Positions 8,163 through 14,691 of a stretch of DNA of 64,000 nt are shown piece by piece. The stretch's first letter is position 1. Every line of letters starts with the position of its first letter. Both the position numbers and the translations under genes were made by a program. Origin of the DNA: Thiobius zoothamnicola (GTDB lineage: Bacteria > Pseudomonadota > Gammaproteobacteria > Chromatiales > Chromatiaceae); NCBI GenBank assembly GCA_963678215.1, contig OY782758.1:1488001-1552000 (forward strand). Reading direction: 5' to 3'. The notes beneath the pieces were generated by a model. That model worked only from the letters and a program-made list of their open reading frames with translations, had not been told where the DNA came from and ran no database searches.

Positions 8163-8417
8163 TTACTCCAAGGGAGGCAACTTGTGGAATTCTTGTCTAT
8201 CCCACATCTTTTTCATTTCATCTTTGTTGATCGTGGCCCATTCAATAACCAGTTTCTTTGCGCGCCTGGGCAGATCGCCTTCAATCATTTCTAGAGTGTC
8301 GATGTTAAACAAACCAACGTGTTCGCCGTACACGGCATGAAAATGTGGTGGTGGATGATCGCCAAAGAACAGTTTTATTATTATTCCATAAAACCTTGCT
8401 ATTTCGGGCATTGTCAA
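8163..8417 (-). CDS. DUF4160 domain protein
   Basis: This 84-residue protein carries the DUF4160 signature: M-P-E-I-A-R-F-Y-G-I-I-I-K-L-F-F, then D-H-P-P-P-H-F-H-A-V-Y-G-E-H, with conserved prolines and histidines, and a C-terminal W-A-T-I-N-K-D-E-M-K-K-M-W. The start may be 8417 or the second Met codon at 8411. It is paired with DUF2442 downstream. The role is unproven; a toxin-antitoxin-like module is the usual inference. Confidence 0.85.
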   Translation of the reverse strand: MTMPEIARFYGIIIKLFFGDHPPPHFHAVYGEHVGLFNIDTLEMIEGDLPRRAKKLVIEWATINKDEMKKMWDRQEFHKLPPLE

Positions 8418-8421
8418 TTTC

Positions 8422-8529
8422 CTAATCTGCCTTCAGCTGCTTGAGTTCATTCGCTTGTGATTCAATTTCATTCCCGATGAGTTTAGCTGCACCTACAACG
8501 ACCTTGCCTACACTGCTCCAAAAACCCAT
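8422..8529 (-). CDS. Small amphipathic protein (35 residues)
   Basis: The ATG at 8529 is preceded by an AGAGGA motif about nine bases upstream. The product starts M-G-F-W-S-S-V-G-K-V-V-V-G-A-A-K, an amphipathic or membrane-interacting segment, and ends in a charged helix (E-I-E-S-Q-A-N-E-L-K-Q-L-K). Small proteins with this kind of N terminus occur in many bacteria, but their function is unknown to me. It ends five bases before the DUF4160 start, so it belongs to the same cassette transcript. Confidence 0.5.
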   Translation of the reverse strand: MGFWSSVGKVVVGAAKLIGNEIESQANELKQLKAD

Positions 8530-8547
8530 AAATATATTCCTCTGTGT

Positions 8548-8763
8548 TTATTCCCAAGTTTTACCTTCATAGAGTTTGGCTTTCTCCATGTTCTCTTCGT
8601 AGCACTTGTAGTAGTGCTTTGACTGCGCCATATGCTGGCGATGAGACTCCATATCACCATCCGCTTTTGCCTGCATGCTCTGCGCACAGTGGGGGTCCGC
8701 ATTTTGCTTACATTTCTCTGCTCTCTACCGAAACATATCTGATTGATTTTCGTAGTAAGCCAC
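8548..8763 (-). pseudogene. Small Cys/His-containing cassette protein with in-frame amber codon
   Basis: A GTG at 8763 follows a strong GGAGGTGG ribosome-binding site. The frame would give 71 residues with C-K-Q-N-A-D-P-H-C and K-H-Y-Y-K-C-Y-E-E-N-M segments, ending T-W-E at 8548, but a TAG occurs at codon 13 (8727-8725). Downstream of it only internal ATG codons remain. No family is recognised. It is the first gene of the four-gene cassette that ends with DUF4160 and DUF2442. Confidence 0.45.
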
Positions 8764-8790
8764 CTGGCCACCTCCATTTCAGTTTTCAAA

Positions 8791-8874
8791 CATAACGCCT
8801 CGCATCACCGGAAAAATAAAGTGTAGTGAGGAACGAACGAAGCTTTATTTTTTCGAGTGAATGCGTTTGTTAGC
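8791..8874 (-). repeat. attC recombination site 3
   Basis: On the minus strand R'' is GCTAACAA (right) and R' is GGCGTTATG (left). The arms GCATTCACTCGAAAAAATAAAG and the left arm with GGAAAAATAAAG pair closely. It follows the retron reverse transcriptase gene by 21 bases and is the attC of the retron cassette. Confidence 0.9.
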
Positions 8875-8882
8875 ACTTTTTT

Positions 8883-8914
8883 GCTCATTAGCTCATTAGC
8901 TCATTAGCTCATTT
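8883..8914. repeat. 8-bp tandem repeat at the end of the retron RT gene
   Basis: Four direct copies of GCTCATTA (the last one GCTCATTT) span the stop codon and last codons of the reverse transcriptase gene. The unit is not a multiple of three, so slippage would change the C-terminal tail. Confidence 0.9.
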
Positions 8915-9822
8915 ATAATAATTACACCATATTTCTCTTTTAACCGGTCAATAAATTCTGGCTCTACCGACACGCAAAAGGACAAATAACCTGATAAATA
9001 CAATTTTTCTTCCTCTGTCAAACCATCATTAAGCACCCTATAAATAAGTGACTTTATATGCCTTTTCTTACTTCTTCCTATTGATATTTTCTTTTCATTT
9101 GAAAGAACAAGTCCAGTGATATGCATATTCCCTTTTCTAGATAAAAATACGGTTTTATCTGGATTTATAGTAATCGTTGGGTACTCACATTGCGCTAGAT
9201 TATCAATAACTATTTCCGCTAAATCAAACAGTATATCTTTTGTATTTGTTGAAAATGCAAGGTCATCGGCATATCTTGTATATGTTATATTTTGCATTTT
9301 GCATAGCTCAGTTATTGCTGAGTCAAAATCATACAAAATAGTATTGGATAAGAATGGGGATGTAGGCGCACCTATACTTAGCTTTAAATCGTCTCCTCGA
9401 TTATGCGAGTAAAAGAAAAGTCTTTCAATTACAAATTTATCCTCTTCCCAATCATGCCAGTTTAGGTTTTTCTCAATATGCTTAATTAAATCTTCTGGGG
9501 TGATTGAAGGAAAGAAATCCTTAAAATCCATCTTCAATAAATAGTTATTTTTGACGTGTGCTAAAGCATTGTCTTTAATGCTAATGTTTTTTCTATACGC
9601 TGTACATGCTTCATGCACAGGTAATGCTTCTAAATACTTCTCACATACGAATTTTTGCAGAAATTTTAGCTCTTTTGCTGGTTGGGCAATGATTCGAATG
9701 CCTGACCCATTCCTTTTCGGGATGCTATATACCTTATATCTGTAAGGGCATGTCGCTATGTATTTTTTTAATCTTTCGGCTTCGATTGACAGTAACGAAG
9801 ACAATCCTTGAATAATAGCCAT
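8896..9822 (-). CDS. Retron reverse transcriptase
   Basis: This 308-residue RT makes the multicopy single-stranded DNA (msDNA) of the retron from the adjacent msr-msd RNA. The catalytic Y-A-D-D is at about 184-187, the other catalytic aspartate region (K-M-D-F-K-D-F-F-P-S-I) at about 97-107, and G-A-P-T-S-P-F-L-S-N precedes the YADD. Two retron-specific marks are present: N-A-L-A-H (NAxxH) at about 85-89 and I-T-G, the VTG-type motif, at about 235-237. The length is that of retron RTs, without extra domains. It starts two bases after the effector stop. The gene order RNA-effector-RT is that of type II-A (Eco1/Ec86) retrons. The last codons lie in an 8-bp tandem repeat. Confidence 0.95.
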   Translation of the reverse strand: MAIIQGLSSLLSIEAERLKKYIATCPYRYKVYSIPKRNGSGIRIIAQPAKELKFLQKFVCEKYLEALPVHEACTAYRKNISIKDNALAHVKNNYLLKMDFKDFFPSITPEDLIKHIEKNLNWHDWEEDKFVIERLFFYSHNRGDDLKLSIGAPTSPFLSNTILYDFDSAITELCKMQNITYTRYADDLAFSTNTKDILFDLAEIVIDNLAQCEYPTITINPDKTVFLSRKGNMHITGLVLSNEKKISIGRSKKRHIKSLIYRVLNDGLTEEEKLYLSGYLSFCVSVEPEFIDRLKEKYGVIIINELMS

Positions 9823-9824
9823 AA

Positions 9825-10739
9825 TTAACTAGCCCCCATTTGTTCAATGGCTCGCCTACGCATTTTCTCTTTTGGTGAACTGGCATAATACTGCGCTGCG
9901 CCTATGATTGTTGAGCTTCTATCAAACAGCTTACTTTTGTCTTTGCTAGAAAAATTAATTCTTTGTTCGGTTTTTAGCGGGATAAAATAGTCAATATTTC
10001 CAATTCTCTTTTTCTCTACTAGAGAGAGTTTAGATAACAAAAATAACAATCTCTTTGTTAAGGTTTGGTTTATTTCGCAAGATAGTAGATTTAGGTATTC
10101 GAGTATTTCACCAAACTTCAAAGCCTTAAACATCAATAATAGGTCGTAAATAAGAAGTGCTATGTGACCATTGTTTCCTTTATCAAATTGTTCAGTTCTA
10201 CCAATAGATCTAAGATTACTATTAATATTTTCAACGATATCATCTAGGTAATCATTAAGCGATGCACTTATTGAAGTGTGATCATAAGGGTAAGAATATA
10301 CATTGATCTCTGGAAGTTGCCTCAATGGGCCTAGTGTTATAAATGATGCCTGGCTATGGTGATGTTCACTGATAATTATTATTATTTTATTTTTAAGACC
10401 ATTATTTACAGAGAATGAACCTAATTCTGCTATTGATCCTGGACTTTCCAGTGCAATAATTATTAAAGATGATGTTTGTGCGAGATCTGACTCAAATGAT
10501 AATAGATCCGGGTATACTGAGTCATGTAACCAATCTTTGAAGTCTTCAGGAATTACGAGACAATTAAATAGGGAGGAGTCTTTAACTAATATATGGTTAT
10601 ACAAGATACCTCTAACGCTTTTTGGAGGGTCTTCTATAGCGCCGCCGAATAGGAACACAATCGGCGGTGATAGGTTAATATGGCTTTTTTCTAACGAAAT
10701 TAGAGAAAGGTATCCTTCTCTTGGATCAGTAAATCCCAA
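9825..10739 (-). CDS. Retron effector: nucleoside deoxyribosyltransferase-like with C-terminal winged helix
   Basis: The 304-residue protein resembles the effector of retron Eco1/Ec86. It has a V-F-L-F-G-G strand-loop (about 28-33), an A-L-E-S-P-G-S-I-A-E-L-G-S-F motif (about 96-109) that carries the probable catalytic glutamate, and an F-I-T-L-G-P-L-R-Q-L segment, followed by a helical, winged-helix-like C-terminal part. In the known system the effector is held inactive in a filament with RT and msDNA, and when released by phage infection it degrades NAD or nucleotides and stops growth. Translation starts at TTG (10739) after an AGGGG site; no ATG fits. It sits between the msr-msd RNA and the RT. 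Confidence 0.85.
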   Translation of the reverse strand: MGFTDPREGYLSLISLEKSHINLSPPIVFLFGGAIEDPPKSVRGILYNHILVKDSSLFNCLVIPEDFKDWLHDSVYPDLLSFESDLAQTSSLIIIALESPGSIAELGSFSVNNGLKNKIIIIISEHHHSQASFITLGPLRQLPEINVYSYPYDHTSISASLNDYLDDIVENINSNLRSIGRTEQFDKGNNGHIALLIYDLLLMFKALKFGEILEYLNLLSCEINQTLTKRLLFLLSKLSLVEKKRIGNIDYFIPLKTEQRINFSSKDKSKLFDRSSTIIGAAQYYASSPKEKMRRRAIEQMGAS

Positions 10740-10764
10740 ATCAATTAATCCCCTAAAATAAAAC

Positions 10765-10947
10765 CTCTCTACCTAAAGATCGAAGATCGCGATGAAGTCT
10801 TGTTCGGACTTCACGGCGGAGTGAGCGAAGACGTGAAGTCCGAACAAGACTTCATCGCCAATAATACCACTCAATAAGCATGAGTCTGGCTATACACCCG
10901 ACTAAAGCATCAATATTAATTAAGACGCTTCATTTACGCGTAAAGAG
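10765..10947 (-). ncRNA. Retron msr-msd RNA
   Basis: This lies directly upstream of the effector in the position expected for type II-A retrons. The 8-base ends CTCTTTAC (a1, 10947-10940) and GTAGAGAG (a2, 10772-10765) can pair with one G-U. After a1 comes GCG, a plausible position for the branching guanosine. An msr-type hairpin (AGTCGG...CC-A-GACT) follows, then the msd stem: two perfect 27-base arms (10789-10815 and 10832-10858) around a 16-base loop. The about 183-nucleotide length is close to that of known retron RNAs. The exact ends and the branch G are inferred, not seen. Confidence 0.85.
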
Positions 10948-10953
10948 AATTCA

Positions 10954-10959
10954 ATTATA
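10954..10959 (-). promoter_or_regulatory. Retron promoter -10 element
   Basis: A consensus TATAAT on the minus strand lies about 7 bases before the a1 end of the msr-msd RNA, so the transcript would start at or next to a1. The -35 match is weak (a TTAATC-like stretch about 17 bases upstream). The promoter is inside the cassette, so the retron does not need the integron promoter. Confidence 0.55.
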
Positions 10960-10993
10960 GCTAATTTTGACTGTGATTAAGCATTCCTTTCTG

Positions 10994-11083
10994 GCTAACG
11001 CCAACTTAAAGGGCGCACGTTTGAAACCACAACACCGTAAATTAAGCACTGAGTAAGTGCGTCCGTTTGAAGTTTTTGTTAGC
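10994..11083 (-). repeat. attC recombination site 4
   Basis: On the minus strand R'' is GCTAACAA and R' is GGCGTTAGC. The arms with ACTTCAAACGGACGCAC and GTTTGAAACGTGCGCCC-like sequences pair partly. The antitoxin stop codon at 11079 overlaps the right end. This site bounds the 5' side of the retron cassette. Confidence 0.85.
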
Positions 11084-11255
11084 TGCTATATTGCTCAAAT
11101 TGCAGCGGCTTTGGCCCAAAATTAACAAATTCTTTTTGTGATTGCTTCTCCTGTTGTCTAAGTGCCTCACAAATTTTGTTTAAATCATTATCGTAGCGTG
11201 CCGCATGTTCTGCGCGGTATTTTCTGATTTCCTCAACAATGAGGTCTTCAATCAT
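11079..11255 (-). CDS. Antitoxin partner of the PIN toxin
   Basis: This is a 58-residue charged, helical protein (starting M-I-E-D-L-I-V-E-E-I-R-K-Y-R and rich in E, Q and K) whose ATG overlaps the toxin stop by ATGA. Small proteins of this kind, beginning with the phrase D-x-I-V-E-E-I-R-x-x-R-x-x-x-A, commonly follow VapC-like PIN toxins as antitoxins. No DNA-binding domain is obvious. Its toxin is interrupted here, so it may survive as an orphan. The stop overlaps attC 4. Confidence 0.65.
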   Translation of the reverse strand: MIEDLIVEEIRKYRAEHAARYDNDLNKICEALRQQEKQSQKEFVNFGPKPLQFEQYSS

Positions 11256-11728
11256 GGTATTTCCCTCAATTCTTCTGGTGAACAAAGCTCTGGACATTGA
11301 TAGCCCAACCCTTCAATCACACGGCGGATAGCTGTTTTGGTACTGGCATTATTGATGTGCTTGAAATTCCAGGTAAGCAAAAAATCAATACTGTTGGCGG
11401 CAGCGATACCAATGTGTAACGCATCTTCTTCACTCTTGGCTGGCACTGCCAGCGCAGATATGAGTTGTTCGGCTATTACCTGGGCTTCTTCAGATACGCT
11501 CAGATTTTTGATATTGGCCGTAATAGACAGACGCCGGGCAGCAGCTTCCGGGTTACCTTGTGCAATTTCCTGCTCAACCAACTCGGAAACGTAAACTGAG
11601 AAGTATTGGAGATTCTCAGACCATCAAACCTCCGTAATATTTTGCCGGGCGGCCTTTACCAAATCATTGCTTGGACGTGCTGTGAGGTAACTGATAACCG
11701 ATGATTCTATGTAGACCTTGGATTTCAT
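11252..11728 (-). pseudogene. VapC-like PIN-domain toxin with internal TGA
   Basis: The ATG at 11728 opens M-K-S-K-V-Y-I-E-S-S-V-I-S-Y-L-T, the classical N terminus of a PIN-domain VapC-like family. A TGA at codon 35 (11626-11624) interrupts the frame just before W-S-E-N-L, where the family usually has two tryptophans, so a TGG to TGA change is the simplest explanation. The frame then continues cleanly through E-E-D-A-L-H-I-G-I-A-A and F-L-L-T-W-N-F-K-H-I to 11252. A full product would have 158 residues. The 109-residue remainder lacks the first catalytic acidic residue. Confidence 0.8.
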
Positions 11729-11760
11729 AACTGGATTATACGATGGCCTGGCTCTCGGCA

Positions 11761-11827
11761 GCTAACGCTCCGCATAACCCGACTGAGCCGCATCGCGGCG
11801 AAGATCGGAGTTAATGCGGTTGTTAGC
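11761..11827 (-). repeat. attC recombination site 5
   Basis: A 67-base site: R'' GCTAACAA at the right and R' GCGTTAGC at the left on the minus strand, with arms CCGCATTAACTCCGATC and a matching left arm around a GCCGC-rich loop. It follows the stop codon of the DUF6602 gene by five bases. Confidence 0.85.
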
Positions 11828-11832
11828 GGATT

Positions 11833-12535
11833 TTATTGTGGCTGTTCGATGCTTGCTAAATATGCTTGCCATACTGGAAGCCCCCTGTTTGTAGAAACGC
11901 TTTGTTGTAACCACTGGAAAAGCTGTATCGAGAATGCAAGAGTTTCCCAATTATCAGGATTGCCGTTTCCTGCTTCGTGACATTCAATGCCGTCCTTGGA
12001 TTTAGATAAGCAGAAATAATCAACTATACAAATAGACACCACATCTCCATTTTCGAGCATCCATTTTTCAAGTGTTTGCCTACTAATCTCGTTATCGAAG
12101 GCCAAGATTACAGAAGGAATTTTTATTGGGGGCTGATTCGGAATTGGTAATCTGGCCAGTTGAAGCTGATTGAATACTTTTCTTGACTCCTTCACTTGGG
12201 CTAAGTCACTTGTTCTTAACTTGGTTTTTATTTCTGCGATTAGATGTACGGTTTCAACGGGCACAACCGAAACATCAGTTTCCATTAAGATGGATGGCAA
12301 CAGCCTGTTATCTTTAATTATAAAATCTAGCTGCCTACTACTTCTCCCCTGTGCATCGCATACAATCCCTGAGGTTATTGACAAAGACCCAGGAATTAGA
12401 TCTTTAAAAAAACTCAATAAGATATTTTTCTCTAAGAGCCCCCTTCGTAGGATTATGCGCGATGCAATCAACTCCATTAGATTTCTCTAACAGAATACGT
12501 ATTTGTGTTTGCACCAGCTTCTGTATTTGGTTCAT
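11833..12535 (-). pseudogene. DUF6602 predicted nuclease, frameshifted
   Basis: From the ATG at 12535 a frame runs M-N-Q-I-Q-K-L-V-Q-T, then H-N-P-T-K-G-A-L-R-E-K-Y-L-I-E-F-F, the usual start of DUF6602 proteins, and stops. The rest (K-D-L-I-P-G-S-L-S-I-T-S-G-I, S-R-Q-L-D-F-I-I, V-E-T-V-H-L-I-A-E-I-K-T-K-L) continues in another frame. A T7 tract (12406-12412) where six T would keep the frame explains the break. The D...E-x-K pattern suggests a restriction-endonuclease-like fold. An internal ATG at 12477 could give a 214-residue product, but it would lose the conserved N terminus. Confidence 0.7.
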
Positions 12536-12545
12536 ATTTTTTACC

Positions 12546-12640
12546 GCTAACGCCAAGCTCAGCGGCATTTGCGCAACAATGGCGCAGCCATGCGCAAAAA
12601 GCCGCTGAGTGTTGGGTTCCGCTGGAGCGCCGTGTTAGAT
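12546..12640 (-). repeat. attC recombination site 6
   Basis: A textbook attC: on the minus strand R'' ATCTAACACGGCGCTC and R' GCTTGGCGTTAGC, with long nearly perfect arms (ACTCAGCGGCTTTTTGCGCA against TGCGCAAATGCCGCTGAG). The mazF-like stop codon lies in its right end. Confidence 0.95.
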
Positions 12641-12969
12641 GCTTTTAATAATTTTGATGATGGATTCCTTAATTTCATCAACTTTTCTACCTTTTAACAT
12701 GCCGACCTTTCTTTTGAAAATTATCTTACTTTCAGTAAATAATTTCCCTGAGCGTACATAGCTTACTCGCCGTAGTGAACCCGTCTTAAAGTCGGAGTCT
12801 TGAATCTCTATCGCGGCATTGTCAGAATATGGGTTACTTGTGATTTGGGCGCAAATCCAATCATTTTTCCCGCTTCAGCAACTACGAAAGCAGGCCTGAG
12901 CTTTGAGTTGGAAAGATCTGAGAATGGAAACGGGACAAATACAACGGCTCCTATTGAAGGTGTGACCAT
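12635..12969 (-). pseudogene. MazF/PemK-family toxin, frameshifted
   Basis: The ATG at 12969 opens V-V-F-V-P-F-P-F-S-D-L-S-N-S-K-L-R-P-A, the conserved N terminus of MazF-like ribonucleases. The frame is lost after E-A-G-K. In the next frame the family continues as D-W-I-C-A-Q-I-T-S-N-P-Y-S-D, then R-R-V-S-Y-V-R-S-G-K-L-F, ending at 12635. An A5 tract (12864-12868) where six A would restore the frame marks the break. The repaired protein would have 111 residues, the normal length. As it stands the toxin is truncated and very likely inactive. It overlaps its antitoxin by 19 bases. Confidence 0.85.
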
Positions 12970-13166
12970 GCTTCATCTTCCTCTGGCCGAACCCAATCAG
13001 AAGCGAGACAGGATTCTGAAAGTAGTGTTGTTTCGAGTGTTTCTACAGGTGGTTCTTCCAGTACCGTGACTAATGCCCTATGCCGACCTTTTATTTCGAG
13101 AGGTTCAGCTAAACGAATATTACCTGTTTCATCAACAATTGCTTCAAGTGTTTGAGCCATATTCAT
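12951..13166 (-). CDS. Antitoxin partner of the MazF-like toxin
   Basis: This 71-residue protein has an AbrB/DUF104-like N-terminal beta domain (D-E-T-G-N-I-R-L-A-E-P-L-E-I-K) and a C-terminal toxin-binding tail (S-L-A-type segment L-L-S-E-S-C-L-A, then W-V-R-P-E-E-D-E-A-W). That tail is typical of small antitoxins encoded before MazF-like toxins. It is intact although its toxin is frameshifted. Confidence 0.75.
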   Translation of the reverse strand: MNMAQTLEAIVDETGNIRLAEPLEIKGRHRALVTVLEEPPVETLETTLLSESCLASDWVRPEEDEAWSHLQ

Positions 13167-13221
13167 TCTCTGCTTAATAGTGACATAGTGCTATTGTAGC
13201 TATTTTTTAGTTTAGTGGGCA

Positions 13222-13288
13222 TCTAACGCCTAGCTCACCGGAAAAATGCGAGCGCAGCGAGTATTTTTCCGGTGAGCTACTTGTTATG
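13222..13288 (-). repeat. attC recombination site 7
   Basis: On the minus strand R'' is CATAACAAGTAGCTCACCGG and R' is CTAGGCGTTAGA. The two arms share CTCACCGGAAAAAT, giving a near-perfect hairpin around a GCTGCGCTCGC loop. It is the clearest site for fixing the polarity of the array. Confidence 0.95.
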
Positions 13289-13346
13289 TTTTTTACGTTG
13301 CGCCATAATGTGTAATATATTAACGTTACATACACATAGGCGCAAC

Positions 13347-13544
13347 ATGAGAACCAATATTGTAATTGATGACCAACTAATGTCTGATACCCTGAGGTTA
13401 ACCGGCTTACAAACCAAGAAAGAAGCCGTTGAAGAAGGGTTAAAAGCATTGATACGCTTAAAAAAACAGGAAGAACTTAGAAAGCTCCGTGGCAAATTGA
13501 AATGGGAAGGCAACTTGGACGACATGAGAACCGATAAATGGTAA
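13347..13544 (+). CDS. vapB: VapB-family antitoxin
   Basis: This 65-residue protein begins M-R-T-N-I-V-I-D-D-Q-L-M, the hallmark of the VapB type with a ribbon-helix-helix-like N terminus (R-T-N-I-V-I-D-D; T-K-K-E-A-V-E-E-G-L-K). It ends in a toxin-binding tail with K-W-E-G-N-L-D-D-M-R. Its ATG (13347) lies close to a TAATATATTAACGTTA palindromic stretch that may be the operator. The stop overlaps the vapC start. It is encoded against the array direction. Confidence 0.9.
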   Translation: MRTNIVIDDQLMSDTLRLTGLQTKKEAVEEGLKALIRLKKQEELRKLRGKLKWEGNLDDMRTDKW

Positions 13545-13939
13545 TTGTTGATACAAGCGTTTGGATAGATTACTTCAATGGCATTATTACCCCAGAAACA
13601 ACGATACTTGATGATGCGCTAGGTAAAAAAGCCGTAGCTATTGGCGACCTAATTGTATTGGAAATTTTGCGGGGTTTTCGCACCGATAAAGACTACAACG
13701 CCGCAAAAAAATACTTACAACCAGTACAACAATACAACATGCTTACCCCCGAACTTGCCTTAAAAGGAGCGGACAACTACAGAAAACTAAGAAAGAAGGG
13801 CGTAACAATAAGAAAAACGGCAGACGTAATCATTGCCACATTTTGTATTGAAAACAAATTCCCTATTCTTTACACAGATAGAGATTTTATTCCCTTCACT
13901 CAATACTTAAAGTTGCTCTCCGTTTCAGATAAAACATAA
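13538..13939 (+). CDS. vapC: VapC PIN-domain ribonuclease toxin
   Basis: This 133-residue PIN-domain toxin has the acidic quartet visible: D5 in V-D-T-S-V-W, E42 in V-L-E-I-L-R-G-F, D96 in K-T-A-D-V-I-I-A and D114/D116 in Y-T-D-R-D-F. VapC toxins cleave tRNA or rRNA and are held by VapB. The start overlaps vapB by seven bases. Unlike most toxins to its left it has no visible lesion. The stop codon lies in the left end of attC 8. Confidence 0.92.
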   Translation: MVIVDTSVWIDYFNGIITPETTILDDALGKKAVAIGDLIVLEILRGFRTDKDYNAAKKYLQPVQQYNMLTPELALKGADNYRKLRKKGVTIRKTADVIIATFCIENKFPILYTDRDFIPFTQYLKLLSVSDKT

Positions 13940-14061
13940 CGCTTTGCTAAGAGGCAGCCAACCCTTCCAGAGAGCTTGGAAGAACTATTAAAGCTCAAAT
14001 TTATTACAGACTTTGAAAGAAGCTACGGGTTGGATGTCCTTTTCTTGAACAACTTGTTATA
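13935..14061 (-). repeat. attC recombination site 8
   Basis: A long site of 127 bases: R'' TATAACAAGTTG at the right and R' AGCGTTATG at the left on the minus strand, with arms containing CCAACCCG and GGGTTGG. Two convergent genes (vapC and the DUF4326 gene) end against it from either side. Confidence 0.85.
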
Positions 14062-14073
14062 CGATTTTTACTT

Positions 14074-14691
14074 CTATTTGCCATCATCTAGTGAATTAAG
14101 ATATTCAGCCAAAACGTCTCCATGACAAGCAAGTGGTTTACAATGACAGCCTAAAATCTTGCCTTTTAATTCAAGTGCGTCTTCTTTACTTTTTTGAAGA
14201 AAATTTCGTTCAAAGTCATATTTATATTTTCTTATTGCTTCGTCCCGATCATTTTGCTTTTCCCCTGGCGAAGCACCAAATCCAACTGCATAAGGATTTC
14301 CCCAGCTTGATCCTCGACCAATATATACATCATACCTATCCCCTTTATCTTTATTGACTACTTTGGTGATACCAGCATCAATTATCCGTGATTTTATTCC
14401 TTGATTTTTCACATTATCTATTAAGTGATTAAAACTCTCATTATCATTAAATATAATTGCATGACTAACTCTATTTAAATTTTCCTCATCAATTGATGAT
14501 GTAATAGCATCGTTAATCCTTTTATCAGATGACAAGTTTTTATTAATAAAATTATTATCATCTTTCATATAAGCAATATAGAATTGGTTAAAATTTAAAA
14601 GAATTCTTGATAATTTTCTTTCAAATTTTTCATAACATAAAAATGTCTTTGGATAAGCAATTAATACTGTAGGTGTTTTTTGAATGCTCAT
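14074..14691 (-). CDS. DUF4326-domain protein
   Basis: In this 205-residue protein the C-terminal half is a DUF4326 domain (about 105-200) with Y-D-V-Y-I-G-R-G-S-S-W-G-N-P-Y and the closing L-G-C-H-C-K-P-L-A-C-H-G-D-V-L-A-E-Y-L. Its Cys/His cluster looks metal- or thiol-active. The N-terminal half (about 1-100) resembles a Rossmann-like region (T-V-L-I-A-Y-P-K-T-F), possibly SLOG-related; that is a guess. The start overlaps the DUF488 stop by ATGA. It is the last gene of the three-gene cassette and its function is unknown. Confidence 0.75.
   Translation of the reverse strand: MSIQKTPTVLIAYPKTFLCYEKFERKLSRILLNFNQFYIAYMKDDNNFINKNLSSDKRINDAITSSIDEENLNRVSHAIIFNDNESFNHLIDNVKNQGIKSRIIDAGITKVVNKDKGDRYDVYIGRGSSWGNPYAVGFGASPGEKQNDRDEAIRKYKYDFERNFLQKSKEDALELKGKILGCHCKPLACHGDVLAEYLNSLDDGK

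Noticed and set aside
8725..8727. Amber codon recoding to explain TAG codons in cassette genes
   Set aside because: The SPOR gene in the same window ends in TAG, so TAG works as a normal stop; decay is simpler.
10789..10858. Perfect hairpin read as an attC site or a terminator
   Set aside because: It has no RYYYAAC/GTTRRRY ends and no T tract, and its place upstream of a retron effector and RT fits the msd stem.
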